DNA from: Halomonas huangheensis
GTDB taxonomy: Bacteria > Pseudomonadota > Gammaproteobacteria > Pseudomonadales > Halomonadaceae
DNA: 64,000 nucleotides
Direction of reading: 5' to 3'
Assembly: GCF_001431725.1 (NCBI RefSeq)
Contig: NZ_CP013106.1
Location: 310,001 to 374,000 of the forward strand
This document shows positions 16,676 through 27,475 of the stretch, one piece after another. Under the pieces are notes generated by a model. That model did not search any database. It was not told where the DNA came from and was given only the letters and a program-made list of their open reading frames with translations. Position 1 is the stretch's first letter, and each line of letters begins with the position of its first letter. The position numbers were made by a program, and so were the translations under genes.

Positions 16676-17431
16676 ATGACCCCCGTCAAGCTATACCCAT
16701 CGCCCCCGGAGAAGGTTTATCTCTTCGGGACCTGCCTGATCGATATGTTCTTTCCCGAGGCGGGTCTCGACGCTGTTCGATTGCTGGAGAGAGAGGGCAT
16801 CGAGGTGATCTTTCCGGACGACCAGACCTGCTGCGGTCAGCCTGCTTATACCTCGGGATATCACAATGAGGCGCGGGCTGTGGCGCGGGCCCAGTTGGGG
16901 CTGTTTCCAGAAGACTGGCCAATCATCGTTCCCTCGGGTTCCTGTGGCGGCATGATGCGCAAGCACTATCCGTCATTGTTCGCAGGCACGGCAGATGAGG
17001 CCCGAGCCGAGTCGGTTGCCGCTCGGGTCTATGAATTGACGGAGTTTCTGGTCCATGTCTGCCAGCTGAAGCTTGAGGACAAGGGCGCTGCCGAGAAGGT
17101 CGCTATGCACACCTCGTGCAGTGCTCGGCGTGAAATGGGGTTGGCCGATACTGGGCCGGCCTTGTTGGCGCAGTTGGGGCAGGTGGATGTGGTCGAGCAG
17201 GAACGCGCCGCAGAGTGTTGTGGTTTCGGTGGCACCTTTGCCGTGCGCCATCCTCAGGTTTCGGCGGCTATGGTCGAAGACAAGAGTCAGGCCATCGAAG
17301 CGGCGGGGGCCCAGCACTTCGTGACCTCCGACTGTGGCTGCTTGATGAATATCGGTGGGCGCCTGGCTCATCGCGATAGCGGTGTGTCCGGTGAGCATAT
17401 TGCTTCCTACCTGTGGAGAAGAACCTCATGA
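16676..17431 (+). CDS. lutA: L-lactate oxidation complex subunit LutA (CCG-domain protein)
   Basis: A 251-residue protein with two cysteine-rich CCG domains: TCCGQPAYTSGYHNEARAVA in the first half and ECCGFGGTFAVRHPQVSAAMVEDK in the second, plus the start VYLFGTCLIDMFFPEAG. It belongs to the LutA/YkgE family, which with LutB and LutC oxidises L-lactate to pyruvate using Fe-S clusters. ATG 16676 has GAGGA 7 nt upstream; the in-frame extension from 16607 overlaps the leader and is rejected. Its stop overlaps the lutB start (ATGA), indicating translational coupling. Confidence 0.95.
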   Translation: MTPVKLYPSPPEKVYLFGTCLIDMFFPEAGLDAVRLLEREGIEVIFPDDQTCCGQPAYTSGYHNEARAVARAQLGLFPEDWPIIVPSGSCGGMMRKHYPSLFAGTADEARAESVAARVYELTEFLVHVCQLKLEDKGAAEKVAMHTSCSARREMGLADTGPALLAQLGQVDVVEQERAAECCGFGGTFAVRHPQVSAAMVEDKSQAIEAAGAQHFVTSDCGCLMNIGGRLAHRDSGVSGEHIASYLWRRTS

Positions 17432-18858
17432 GCCAGCCGGTCGAAATATTTACTCCACAGCAGTTTCACCGTCAGGCGCAGGATGCGTTGGGTAATCCCC
17501 AGGTTCGAGCCAACTTCCGCAAGGCCATGGATGGACTGATGGTCAAGCGCCGGGATGCATTCGCTGAATGGCAGCTCGAGGAGCTTCGTCAGTTGGGCGC
17601 CAATATTCGTCTGCGTGCCTTGTCACGCCTGCCGGATCTGTTGGAGCAGCTTGAGGAGCGCTGTGAGGCCAATGGGATTCGGGTGCACTGGGCTGAAGAT
17701 GGTGAACAGGCTTGCCGCATTGTGACCGATATCTGCCAGCAGCATGGGGCGCGTTCGGTGATCAAGGGCAAGTCGATGGTCTCCGAGGAAATGCACCTCA
17801 ATGCGCATCTCGACAAGGCAGGGATCGAGGCGCTGGAGTCCGACCTGGGGGAATACCTGGTACAGCTCAACGAACAGACGCCATCTCATATCATCATGCC
17901 GGCGATTCATCTCAATACGGATCAGATATCCGACATCATGCACGAGCGTACCGGTACCGAGCGGACACGGGATGTCGACACCATGACCGCCGCGGCACGA
18001 GCCCAGTTACGTGAGCGGTTCATGGCGGCGGATGTGGGGGTGTCAGGGGTCAACTTTGCGGTCGCGGAAACCGGCACACTGTGTCTGGTCGAGAACGAGG
18101 GCAATGGACGCATGACTACCACCGTGCCTCCGGTGCATGTTGCTGTCACCGGTATCGAGAAGGTGGTGGAGCATCTGGCGGATGTCCCACCGCTTTATGC
18201 GTTATTGACGCGCTCGGCAACCGGTCAGCATGTGACCACCTATTTCAACATGATCAGCTCTCCGCGCAGAGACGGTGAGCATGATGGGCCGCGTGAGGTT
18301 CATCTGGTGTTGGTCGATAATGGCCGTTCGCGAATTTATCAAGATGATGAGCTGCTCGATACGCTGCGTTGCATTCGCTGTGGCGCCTGCATGAATCATT
18401 GCCCGGTCTACACCCGAGTCGGCGGCCATACGTATGGCACCACCTATCCTGGGCCGATTGGTTCGATTTTGATGCCGCACCTGCTGGGACTTGAAGCGAC
18501 CCAGGACCTGCCTACTGCTTCAAGTCTATGTGGTGCTTGTGGTGAGGTTTGCCCGGTCAAGATCCCGATTCCTGACCTGTTGGTACGGTTGCGGCGCGAA
18601 GCCGTTGGCGAGGGAGAGGGCAATGTGCCGGGAGCCGGCGTCAAGCGTTCCACCCGTGAAGTGGCAGCCTGGAAGAGTTGGCAGTGGTTGGCAACTCACC
18701 CCAGCGCCTGGCGTGGTACCACGGGCATCATCGGCAAGCTGCGAGGACTGGCGCCTGAACACCTTGGCCCATGGACCGAGTACCGTAGTGCGCCAAAGCC
18801 GGCGGCGGTGTCATTGCACACATTGATCAAGCGGCGTCGTCAGGAGGATCAGTCATGA
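17428..18858 (+). CDS. lutB: L-lactate oxidation iron-sulfur protein LutB
   Basis: A 476-residue protein with an N-terminal DUF162/LUD domain (QHGARSVIKGKSMVSEEMHLN; VSGVNFAVAETGTLCLVENEGNGRM) and a C-terminal ferredoxin module with two 4Fe-4S motifs, CIRCGACMNHCPVY and CGACGEVCPVKIP. This is the standard LutB/YkgF architecture and length. It overlaps lutA and lutC by four bases each (ATGA), so all three subunits are made stoichiometrically. The ATG at 17428 has GGAGAAG upstream; an in-frame GTG five codons earlier is less likely. Confidence 0.96.
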   Translation: MSQPVEIFTPQQFHRQAQDALGNPQVRANFRKAMDGLMVKRRDAFAEWQLEELRQLGANIRLRALSRLPDLLEQLEERCEANGIRVHWAEDGEQACRIVTDICQQHGARSVIKGKSMVSEEMHLNAHLDKAGIEALESDLGEYLVQLNEQTPSHIIMPAIHLNTDQISDIMHERTGTERTRDVDTMTAAARAQLRERFMAADVGVSGVNFAVAETGTLCLVENEGNGRMTTTVPPVHVAVTGIEKVVEHLADVPPLYALLTRSATGQHVTTYFNMISSPRRDGEHDGPREVHLVLVDNGRSRIYQDDELLDTLRCIRCGACMNHCPVYTRVGGHTYGTTYPGPIGSILMPHLLGLEATQDLPTASSLCGACGEVCPVKIPIPDLLVRLRREAVGEGEGNVPGAGVKRSTREVAAWKSWQWLATHPSAWRGTTGIIGKLRGLAPEHLGPWTEYRSAPKPAAVSLHTLIKRRRQEDQS

Positions 18859-19508
18859 GTGCGCGTGACAATATTCTGCAGCGTCTACGTGAGCGTAGTA
18901 GTGCGCCTCAACCTGCCCCGCTCAGCGATTTTTCGGTGGTGACAGGTCGTCAATGGACAGCGGAGGAGCGAGTCGCGCATTTCGAGCGCTGGATCAGTTC
19001 GGTGCATGGCGAGATCATCCATTGCCGCAAGGACAACTGGCGGGAAGCACTGGTAGGGATACTGAGTGACAAAGGCGTTCAGCGCCTGGCACTGGGGCGT
19101 ACCAACGACGTGGCGAGGGAGGCCCGGGAGTGGCTTGGCGAAAATAGTGTCGAACTCGTTGATGTTGATCGCGATATCGGAGACTGGCAGCGCGAGATGT
19201 TCGAGCGAGTCGATGCCGGATTGACCTCAACGCTGGGGGCGATCGCTGAAACAGGCAGCCTGTGGCTGTGGCCGACTCCAGATGAACCGCGCCTGCTGAG
19301 TCTGGTACCGCCGCTGCATATTGCGGTGCTGGATGCCGACCGTATCGAGGACACCCTGTTTGATGTCATGTCTCGCCATGGCTGGGCAGAAGGAATGCCA
19401 ACCAATGCCTTGCTGATCTCCGGGCCCAGCAAAACCGCCGATATCGAGCAGACTCTCGCCTATGGTGTGCATGGTCCACGGGAGCTGGTGATTCTACTGC
19501 GTCATTGA
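18855..19508 (+). CDS. lutC: L-lactate oxidation complex subunit LutC (LUD domain)
   Basis: A 217-residue LUD-domain protein with the family block STLGAIAETGSLWLWPTPDEPRLLSLVPPLHIAVLDADRI and the C-terminal ISGPSKTADIEQTLAYGVHGPRELVILL. This matches LutC/YkgG, which has no Fe-S motif of its own. It completes the lutABC operon by ATGA overlap. No lactate permease (lldP/lutP) is visible in the window. A 274-bp gap follows before the next gene; I see no strong terminator in it. Confidence 0.95.
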   Translation: MSARDNILQRLRERSSAPQPAPLSDFSVVTGRQWTAEERVAHFERWISSVHGEIIHCRKDNWREALVGILSDKGVQRLALGRTNDVAREAREWLGENSVELVDVDRDIGDWQREMFERVDAGLTSTLGAIAETGSLWLWPTPDEPRLLSLVPPLHIAVLDADRIEDTLFDVMSRHGWAEGMPTNALLISGPSKTADIEQTLAYGVHGPRELVILLRH

Positions 19509-19782
19509 TCTGATTTCTGGAGGCGGTGTTCCCTACCTTCCAGGGCCTGCCGAAAGGCATGAGACATCGACTCGTCATCGTGGGATGATGGCGTAGAGAA
19601 TAAGGTGCATGAAAAGAGCTCGGCCGAAGGTCGCAAGCAGGTGTTGAAGGCTTGCGGTGCGCGCTTCTGCATAGGCGACATGGGTACGGAGCCGCTGTGC
19701 CTATATTATGCTGCTGGTAGTTATATATATCGTTCATATAAAGACGTCAGCAGTGGGTGCTCTCTTGTAAGGAGACAACGCA

Positions 19783-21900
19783 GTGATCAATAAAGGACAA
19801 CCCCATCAACTCGTGCGTCCGCTGGCATTGGCTGTGCGTCGTGTCGCACTGGTCGGTGGTGTTCTGGCTACAACCCTGCTGGTGGGGTGCCAGGACCAGG
19901 GGGACAGCGAAACAGAGAAGACGACAGGCGGGTTCGATATCGACGCGCCTGAAGTGGCGGTCGGCGAGCCTTTGACAGGCGAGTTGAGCTCGTCCAGTCA
20001 GATCAACCTCAAGGATGGTTCGCGCCGAGATCAGCATTGGTTGTGCCCTGCTGCCGGAAATGCAGCAGAGGGTACGCTCTATCGGCTGAACTCGCCCTTT
20101 GAAGGCACCGTCACTGTATTTGACAAGTCCGGCGATTGGCTGGGAGGTGCCGAGTCCACCGAGGAGCTTCCCGCCGAATTGCTGGTGGCACCGGTGGAAG
20201 AGTGTTCGCTGGTGGTGGTTAGTGGCAAGGATATGGCCGAGTTCGGCCCTTATAAACTTGAACCGATACCTGGTGATGCCGGTACGGAACTGGCCGACGA
20301 CCAGACCGTGGCTGGTCATCTCGGAGAAGAGATCAACAGCTATACCTTCAGTGTCGATGAGTCGCGTCGCGTTACGCTGACCCTGACAGGAGTGCGTGAT
20401 GCCAAGCTCAGCCTGACAGGTGCCGAGGTTGCCGAGACTGGCAAGCTTTGTGGCGATGCACAGCAGACGCTGGAAGCATTCCTCGACCCGGGCGACTACG
20501 AAGTGAGTGTGGTGGCAGGGCGCCCTGCTCGAGAAGAGGTCAATGTCGATTGCCGCGATAACGTCGTCAGCGTTGGTGATGGTTATCGCCTGCACATGGC
20601 CTCGTCTGACCTGTCGAGTGGTGAGCGTAACAGCGGGCCGCTGCGTAATGGCGACCAGATCACTGGAGTGCTGGGAGCCTCGGCTACCCCGGAAAACTCA
20701 GCGACCAGTGCCAACCGTTACACCATGACTATCGAGGAACCGACTCGGATTGATCTGGCGTTGCGTTCTTCGGCGTTTGATGCGGTATTGGATGTCTACG
20801 GTGACCAGACCAATCTGCACTCGGATGACGATGGTATGGGCACTGACTCTCGTATCGAAAGTGTGCTTATGCCGGGTGAATACACTGTGGAAATCTCTGG
20901 CTATGCTGGCGCGTCTGGCAGCTATTCTCTGCAGCTCTCGACTACCCCCTTCGATGGTGAGTTGCAGAATAACGGTGAGTTGGAGTCGGGGGCGACAGTG
21001 CAGGGCATGAGCGACTCAGCCGGCAACGTCTATACCTTGAAGCTGGATCAACCGGCGAATGTCGAGGTTAACCTTTCCTCCGATGCTTTCGACACAATGC
21101 TCTATCTGGAAGGCAATGGTGTGTCGCTGAGCGATGATGATGGGGCAGGTGACGGCTCGACCAACTCGAAACTGACGGCAACCCTTGAGCCGGGTGAGTA
21201 TCAGATCGAGGCGGCCAGCTACAGTAGTGGCATGTCTGGCGGAATGTATGAGCTCAGCACCAATGTCATGCCTTTTGATGGTGAGTTGCTCAATAGTGGT
21301 GAGCTACAGGTGGGGCAGCCAGTGCAGGGCAACCTGGCTTCGTCGGGCTACAACACCTATGAGTTCACTATTGATGAGGTTTCGATGGTGACGTTGGACA
21401 TGGCATCGCCAGCATTCGACACCTACCTCGAGCTCAACGGTGATGACACCAGTCTGAGTAATGACGATTTCGGGAATGGCACTGACTCGCAGATTCAAGC
21501 AGTGCTTGAACCGGGCACCTATGAAGTCGGTGCCTCCAGTTACAGCGGAACTGGAATGTTTTCCCTGAGCCTGGCAGCCGAGCCGTTTGCCGGTGAGATC
21601 CAGTCCGAAGGTGACGTCCATATTGGTGACAGCATCCATGGTCAGTTGACCGCCGGCGGTGCCTTGATCTATCAGTTGGTACTTGATGAACAGCGCACCA
21701 TCAGCGTCGAGAGTCAATCGTCCACGGTCGATACACTTCTGCAGTTGGAAGGCGAGGGTGTTCGCCATGAGGACGATGATGGTGGCAGCACCCATCTTGG
21801 AGCGCTGATCGAGACCACTCTGTCTCCAGGCACCTATACCATCACGGTGACTGGTTATGATGGCGGTAGTGGTCTGGTGCAGCTTGACGTGAGAGGCTGA
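19783..21900 (+). CDS. Large acidic repeat lipoprotein with PPC-like domains
   Basis: A 705-residue probable lipoprotein: signal sequence ending in the lipobox LLVGC (lipidated Cys36), then an acidic linker. From about residue 290 there are four repeats of about 95-100 residues with the pattern SSAFDxxLxLxGDxxxLxDDDGxGTDSxIxxxLxPGxYxVxxxxYxGxxGxYxLxL. This beta-sandwich pattern is like pre-peptidase C-terminal (PPC) domains, and the DDDG stretches could bind calcium. A diverged copy appears to precede them. There is no catalytic domain, so it is likely a surface or periplasmic binding/structural protein. It is set between lutABC and a D-lactate dehydrogenase; whether it has a role in lactate use is unknown. 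I cannot name a characterised homologue. Confidence 0.8.
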   Translation: MINKGQPHQLVRPLALAVRRVALVGGVLATTLLVGCQDQGDSETEKTTGGFDIDAPEVAVGEPLTGELSSSSQINLKDGSRRDQHWLCPAAGNAAEGTLYRLNSPFEGTVTVFDKSGDWLGGAESTEELPAELLVAPVEECSLVVVSGKDMAEFGPYKLEPIPGDAGTELADDQTVAGHLGEEINSYTFSVDESRRVTLTLTGVRDAKLSLTGAEVAETGKLCGDAQQTLEAFLDPGDYEVSVVAGRPAREEVNVDCRDNVVSVGDGYRLHMASSDLSSGERNSGPLRNGDQITGVLGASATPENSATSANRYTMTIEEPTRIDLALRSSAFDAVLDVYGDQTNLHSDDDGMGTDSRIESVLMPGEYTVEISGYAGASGSYSLQLSTTPFDGELQNNGELESGATVQGMSDSAGNVYTLKLDQPANVEVNLSSDAFDTMLYLEGNGVSLSDDDGAGDGSTNSKLTATLEPGEYQIEAASYSSGMSGGMYELSTNVMPFDGELLNSGELQVGQPVQGNLASSGYNTYEFTIDEVSMVTLDMASPAFDTYLELNGDDTSLSNDDFGNGTDSQIQAVLEPGTYEVGASSYSGTGMFSLSLAAEPFAGEIQSEGDVHIGDSIHGQLTAGGALIYQLVLDEQRTISVESQSSTVDTLLQLEGEGVRHEDDDGGSTHLGALIETTLSPGTYTITVTGYDGGSGLVQLDVRG

Positions 21901-21921
21901 TCTACCAGCGTTTCGCTCCAG

Positions 21922-21951
21922 CGCCACTCTTCGGAGTGGCGTTGTCGTTTT
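21922..21951 (+). terminator. Probable terminator after the lipoprotein gene
   Basis: CGCCACTC-TTCG-GAGTGGCG is a perfect 8-bp stem with a stable UUCG tetraloop, followed by the imperfect U-tract TTGTCGTTTT. It would separate the lipoprotein gene from the dehydrogenase. Confidence 0.65.
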
Positions 21952-21988
21952 GGGGTATCCAGTCAGGTGGACATCAAGGGGCTTGAGC

Positions 21989-24880
21989 ATGACCGCAATC
22001 ACTACCTCCGAACCACGGATTTCGATCGAGGAACTGGTCGAGCAGTTGGAACAGCGAATCATGCCGCAGAGGCTGGTGCGTGATCCCTTGCTTCGGCTTG
22101 CCTATGGTACCGACGCCAGTTTCTACCGCCTGGTTCCGGGACTGGTGGTTCGCCCCGAGAATGAAGCGGAGCTGCTGGCGGTGATTGAGGTGTGTCGTGA
22201 TGGTAGTTGGCCGATGACCTTTCGGGCGGCGGGTACGTCATTGTCGGGCCAGGCGGTGACAGATGGCGTACTGGTTCAACTCAGCCGAGGCTGGCGCGAT
22301 GCTGAAGTTCTGGATGATGGTGCACGCATCCGGCTGGATCCTGGTGTTGTCGGGGCTCGGGCCAATCAGTTGCTGGCTCCCTTCGGTCGCAAGATCGGCC
22401 CTGATCCGGCTTCCATCAACAGCTGCATGGTCGGCGGTATTGCCGCCAACAATGCTTCCGGCATGTGCTGTGGTACGGCGCAGAACAGCTACCACACGTT
22501 GGCGGCCATGCGCGTGATATTGCTGGATGGGACAATATTGGATACCGCTGACCCGCAAAGCGTGATGGCTTTTAGAGAAAGCCACGCGGCCTTGCTGGAT
22601 GGGTTGGAGCGGCTGGCATCGAATGCGCGCACTGACGTCGAACTTGCTCGGCGTATTCGCCACAAATACCGCCTCAAGAACACCACGGGATATGCGCTCA
22701 ACAGCCTTGTCGATTTCCGTGATGGTATCGACATCCTGATGCACCTGATGATTGGTTCAGAAGGTACGCTGGGGTGTTTCACCAGTATCACCTATCACAG
22801 TGTTCCGGAACCTCCGTGCAAGACTGCAGCGCTGATCTTCTTCCCTGATCTCGGAAGTGCCTGTCGGGCGACCATGGCCCTGCGCTCCGCTCCGGTGGCC
22901 GCAGTGGAAATGATCGACCGTGCCGCACTGCGCTCGGTAGAGCGGGCGCCAGGCATGCCGGAGAGTCTGCGTGGACTGCCGGATGGAGCCACTGCGTTAC
23001 TGGTGGATGTGCGCGGAGTTGATGCCGAAATATTGCAGGAGTCCATTTCGGCAATAGGGCAGGCGCTGGAGGGCATCACCACTCTCGAGCCAATTACCTT
23101 CACCGATTGTGCCGCGACCTATGAAATGTACTGGAAGGTTCGCAAGGGGCTGTTTCCGGCAGTGGGGGCGGTGCGTGATATTGGTACCACGGTGGTGATC
23201 GAGGATGTCGCTTTTCCCATCGAGCGCCTTGAAGAAGGAGTAGCTGCACTGAGCGAAGCCTTTCAGCGTCACGGTTACACCGATGCCATTTTGTTTGGCC
23301 ATGCGTTGGAAGGAAACCTGCACTTCGTCTTCCCGCAGGGCTTCGAGCGACCGGGGGAGGTGGAGCGTTATCAGGCGCTGATGGACGATGTTGCCAGGCT
23401 GGTTGCTGTCGAATTTGGTGGGTCGCTGAAGGCTGAGCATGGTACTGGCCGGAACATGGCACCTTATGTTGAGCTGGAGTGGGGTAGCGATGCCTATGAG
23501 TTGATGTGGCAGATAAAGGCACTGTTCGATCCCCGGCATCTTTTCAATCCCGACGTGATGTTGAGCCGCAACCCCACGCTGCATCTGGAAAACCTCAAAC
23601 CATTGCCGGCTGCACATGAGCTCGTCGATCGTTGCATAGAGTGTGGCTTCTGCGAGGTGGTGTGCCCCTCTCGGGATCTTACGCTGACACCGCGTCAGCG
23701 CATCGTGCTGGCACGCGAACGGGCTCGACTTGATGCTCTGGAGTCACCCAGTGAATCGGAACGACAATGGTTGGCGGCGTTTGCTGGTAGTGATGCCGAG
23801 TATGCTATTGAGCAGACCTGTGCTGCCGATGGGATGTGTGGGACTCGCTGTCCGGTTGACATCAATACCGGTGAGCTGATTTTGGCAATGAGACAGCAAC
23901 AGCATCAGCGCTGGGCGCCAATGGCACGACGCATTGGTCACCACTTTTCCGGTGCCACTAGAGTGGCGCGCACGGGGTTACGCTTGTTGAGCGCTGGCCG
24001 GAGTGTGGTGGGCGACAAGGCGATGACCGGTGCCAGTCGCTGGTTGCACACTACCAGCAGTAACCAGATACCTCAGTGGACGCCCGCCATACCTGCGGCT
24101 GCGCCGATCCGTATTCTTCACAGGAAGACAGGGAACACGGGGCAGCGTGATCAAGTGGTGTATTTTCCATCATGTGCCACTCGTGTGTTCGGCGCTGACA
24201 AGCGCGATACCGACTCGCGGGCCGTCATGGATGTGGTGCTGCGACTGCTCGACAAGGCTGGCTATGACGTGGTTATACCGGAAATGTCAGGCCACCTGTG
24301 TTGTGGCATGGCGTTCTCGTCGAAGGGAATGGGTAACGAGGCGATTCACAAGGCGCGCGAACTGAATCGAGAGCTGCTGATTGCCAGTCGCAATGGTCAG
24401 TTGCCGGTCTTGTTCGACACCAGTCCCTGTAGCTTGCAGATTGTTGAGCACCTTGATGAGCGCCTTGAAGTGCGAGACCCGGTAGCGTTTGCTCACGATT
24501 ACCTGCTTGATCGACTCACGCTTGCTCCATTGGATGAGCGGGTCGCCGTACATGTCACCTGCTCAGCCCATCGCAAGGGATTGCACGATCGTTTTATTGA
24601 ACTGGTGCGAGCTTGTGCCCGTGATGTTGTCGAGCCTGAGGGGATCAGTTGTTGTGGCTTCGCAGGTGACAAGGGGCTGCGTGTCCCTGAGTTGAACGCA
24701 TCTGCGCTGAGTGGATTGGCATCTCAGGTATCTGGTTGTGCCTTCGGCGTCTCCAACTCTCGTACCTGCGAGATCGGTCTATCGCAGCATGCAGGAATTA
24801 CCTACCACTCGGTTCTCGACCTGTTGGATCGAGTCAGTCAGCCGGGACCATTCCGGGCCAGGTCGGTCTCGAGCTCCTGA
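21989..24880 (+). CDS. FAD- and Fe-S-binding D-lactate dehydrogenase (respiratory, Dld-II-like)
   Basis: A 963-residue flavoprotein/Fe-S fusion. Residues about 45-250 are the FAD_binding_4 domain (PMTFRAAGTSLSGQAVTDGVLVQL; NASGMCCGTAQNSYHTL), followed by FAD-oxidase_C (FGGSLKAEHGTGRNMAPYVELEWG). Then come a ferredoxin module (CIECGFCEVVC near 549; CAADGMCGTRC near 611) and two CCG domains (CCGMAFSSKGM near 771; CCGFAGDKGL near 888). This layout is typical of quinone- or cytochrome-linked D-lactate dehydrogenases that make pyruvate. With lutABC it gives the cell enzymes for both lactate enantiomers. ATG 21989 (MTAITTSEPRISIEELVEQLE) is preferred over the frame start at 21950. Related glycolate oxidase fusions are an alternative. 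Confidence 0.88.
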   Translation: MTAITTSEPRISIEELVEQLEQRIMPQRLVRDPLLRLAYGTDASFYRLVPGLVVRPENEAELLAVIEVCRDGSWPMTFRAAGTSLSGQAVTDGVLVQLSRGWRDAEVLDDGARIRLDPGVVGARANQLLAPFGRKIGPDPASINSCMVGGIAANNASGMCCGTAQNSYHTLAAMRVILLDGTILDTADPQSVMAFRESHAALLDGLERLASNARTDVELARRIRHKYRLKNTTGYALNSLVDFRDGIDILMHLMIGSEGTLGCFTSITYHSVPEPPCKTAALIFFPDLGSACRATMALRSAPVAAVEMIDRAALRSVERAPGMPESLRGLPDGATALLVDVRGVDAEILQESISAIGQALEGITTLEPITFTDCAATYEMYWKVRKGLFPAVGAVRDIGTTVVIEDVAFPIERLEEGVAALSEAFQRHGYTDAILFGHALEGNLHFVFPQGFERPGEVERYQALMDDVARLVAVEFGGSLKAEHGTGRNMAPYVELEWGSDAYELMWQIKALFDPRHLFNPDVMLSRNPTLHLENLKPLPAAHELVDRCIECGFCEVVCPSRDLTLTPRQRIVLARERARLDALESPSESERQWLAAFAGSDAEYAIEQTCAADGMCGTRCPVDINTGELILAMRQQQHQRWAPMARRIGHHFSGATRVARTGLRLLSAGRSVVGDKAMTGASRWLHTTSSNQIPQWTPAIPAAAPIRILHRKTGNTGQRDQVVYFPSCATRVFGADKRDTDSRAVMDVVLRLLDKAGYDVVIPEMSGHLCCGMAFSSKGMGNEAIHKARELNRELLIASRNGQLPVLFDTSPCSLQIVEHLDERLEVRDPVAFAHDYLLDRLTLAPLDERVAVHVTCSAHRKGLHDRFIELVRACARDVVEPEGISCCGFAGDKGLRVPELNASALSGLASQVSGCAFGVSNSRTCEIGLSQHAGITYHSVLDLLDRVSQPGPFRARSVSSS

Positions 24881-25173
24881 TGGCTGTGGGTATTGTAGCC
24901 CTGAGCCGCTAGCTGTAAGTCGTAAGCGGTAAGCAACCCCGCGACAGAGGGTGGGACGCGCCTGGATAACATGTCAGACGGCACGGTGCTGCGGGGTTGG
25001 CATCGTGTCGTTCGCGGCCTTCCGCATCCTCTGAAATTTTTTTACAGAATCCGCTTGCAGACCTCGGTGCAAATCCGTAAAGTACGCATCCGCTGCTGGC
25101 GACGAGCAAACGTCGCAAGCGGTGAAGAGGGGTAGAAGTAGCTGATTTGAAAAGACTTTTTGAAAATCGCTGC
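24881..25173. other. Gap between D-lactate dehydrogenase and the rrn promoters
   Basis: No gene is supported here. GCAACCCCGC (24933-24942) and GCGGGGTTG (24991-24999) are complementary across 48 nt and might form a long hairpin, but there is no U-tract after it. AT-rich sequence from about 25135 onward is consistent with an UP element for the first rrn promoter. Confidence 0.4.
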
Positions 25174-25201
25174 TTGACATTCTCACCGGATTCGGTAGAA
25201 T
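25174..25201 (+). promoter_or_regulatory. rrn promoter P1
   Basis: TTGACA (25174-25179), 16-bp spacer, TAGAAT (25196-25201), then the GC-rich discriminator GCGCC typical of stringently controlled rRNA promoters. A-tracts lie just upstream. Confidence 0.85.
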
Positions 25202-25311
25202 GCGCCTCCATCGAATCGGGATCACTCAGTCACATCGAGCGATCACGGATCGCACCTCGGGTTCGAGGCCTGGTTGTCCAGTGGGCATCAGGATCGAACG
25301 GAAAAAAGAGG

Positions 25312-25339
25312 TTGACGAAATCCACCGGTTCTGTAGAAT
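25312..25339 (+). promoter_or_regulatory. rrn promoter P2
   Basis: TTGACG (25312-25317), 16-bp spacer, TAGAAT (25334-25339), then ACGCC. The stretch CACCGGxTTCxGTAGAATxCGCC is nearly identical in P1 and P2, suggesting that one arose by duplication. Confidence 0.8.
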
Positions 25340-25433
25340 ACGCCTTCCTCGCAGGGCACTTCGCTTCGGTCTTCAAGGTCAGCGAAGTAAGTCGCAAGAC
25401 AGCGAGACGCTCCACTCTTCGAGAGTCCGGAGC

Positions 25434-25477
25434 CGCTCTTTAAAAAATTGATCAGGTAATTCATGTGGGCGCTTGCC
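25434..25477 (+). promoter_or_regulatory. rrn leader: boxA-like antitermination site and 5' strand of the 16S processing stem
   Basis: CGCTCTTTAAAAA (25434-25446) resembles boxA. TTGATCAGGTAATTCAT and the following GTGGGCGCTTGCC (25448-25477) pair with 27163-27193 downstream of 16S, with one bulge and some G-U pairs, making the long RNase III stem that brackets 16S. Confidence 0.75.
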
Positions 25478-25601
25478 GATGAGTCAGTGATGTAGTCACT
25501 GAAATATCAAGGCAAGCGACTCGTCAAAGGTCTTAGGATCTTTTTGAGAACGTTTGAACCTTGAGCCAGGTTTGGTGCAGCCAATGCACTATCAGATTTT
25601 T

Positions 25602-27141
<1,540 letters not shown>

Positions 27142-27162
27142 ATCGACAAGTCGCTGACTGTC

Positions 27163-27193
27163 GGTAAGTGCTCACAATGAATTACCTGATCAA
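27163..27193 (+). other. 3' strand of the 16S processing stem
   Basis: GGTAAGTGCTCAC and ATGAATTACCTGATCAA pair with the 16S leader at 25448-25477. The motif ATTACCTGATCAA is repeated at about 27630-27643, before the 23S gene. Confidence 0.75.
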
Positions 27194-27233
27194 GATAGAG
27201 CAATGACTGTTTGGGTATGGCCCAGCGACTCAT

Positions 27234-27310
<77 letters not shown>

Positions 27311-27360
27311 CTTTCCGCTCAGTTGGTTGGAGCGCCCCCCCCCCTGGGGTGAAAGGAAAG
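27311..27360 (+). pseudogene. Decayed tRNA fragment with a ten-C run
   Basis: GCTCAGTTGGTTGGAGCGC (27317-27335) matches the D-arm of the preceding tRNA-Ile at 18 of 19 bases. It is followed by ten consecutive C (27335-27344) and TGGGGTGAA, which recalls the tRNA-Ile anticodon arm. No anticodon, acceptor or T-arm survives. CTTTCC (27311-27316) can pair with GGAAAG (27355-27360). It looks like a partial duplicate of tRNA-Ile or the wreck of a replaced tRNA gene. Confidence 0.6.
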
Positions 27361-27475
27361 CGGTGAGGGCGTAAGGTTTGTTCAAACTGCCTTGATTCAG
27401 CAAATCAAGAAAGAAGTTTTGAAAAGCTAGAGTGAAAAGTGTTTTTCTTCACTCTTGTTTCTGTCTTCTTGAAAT

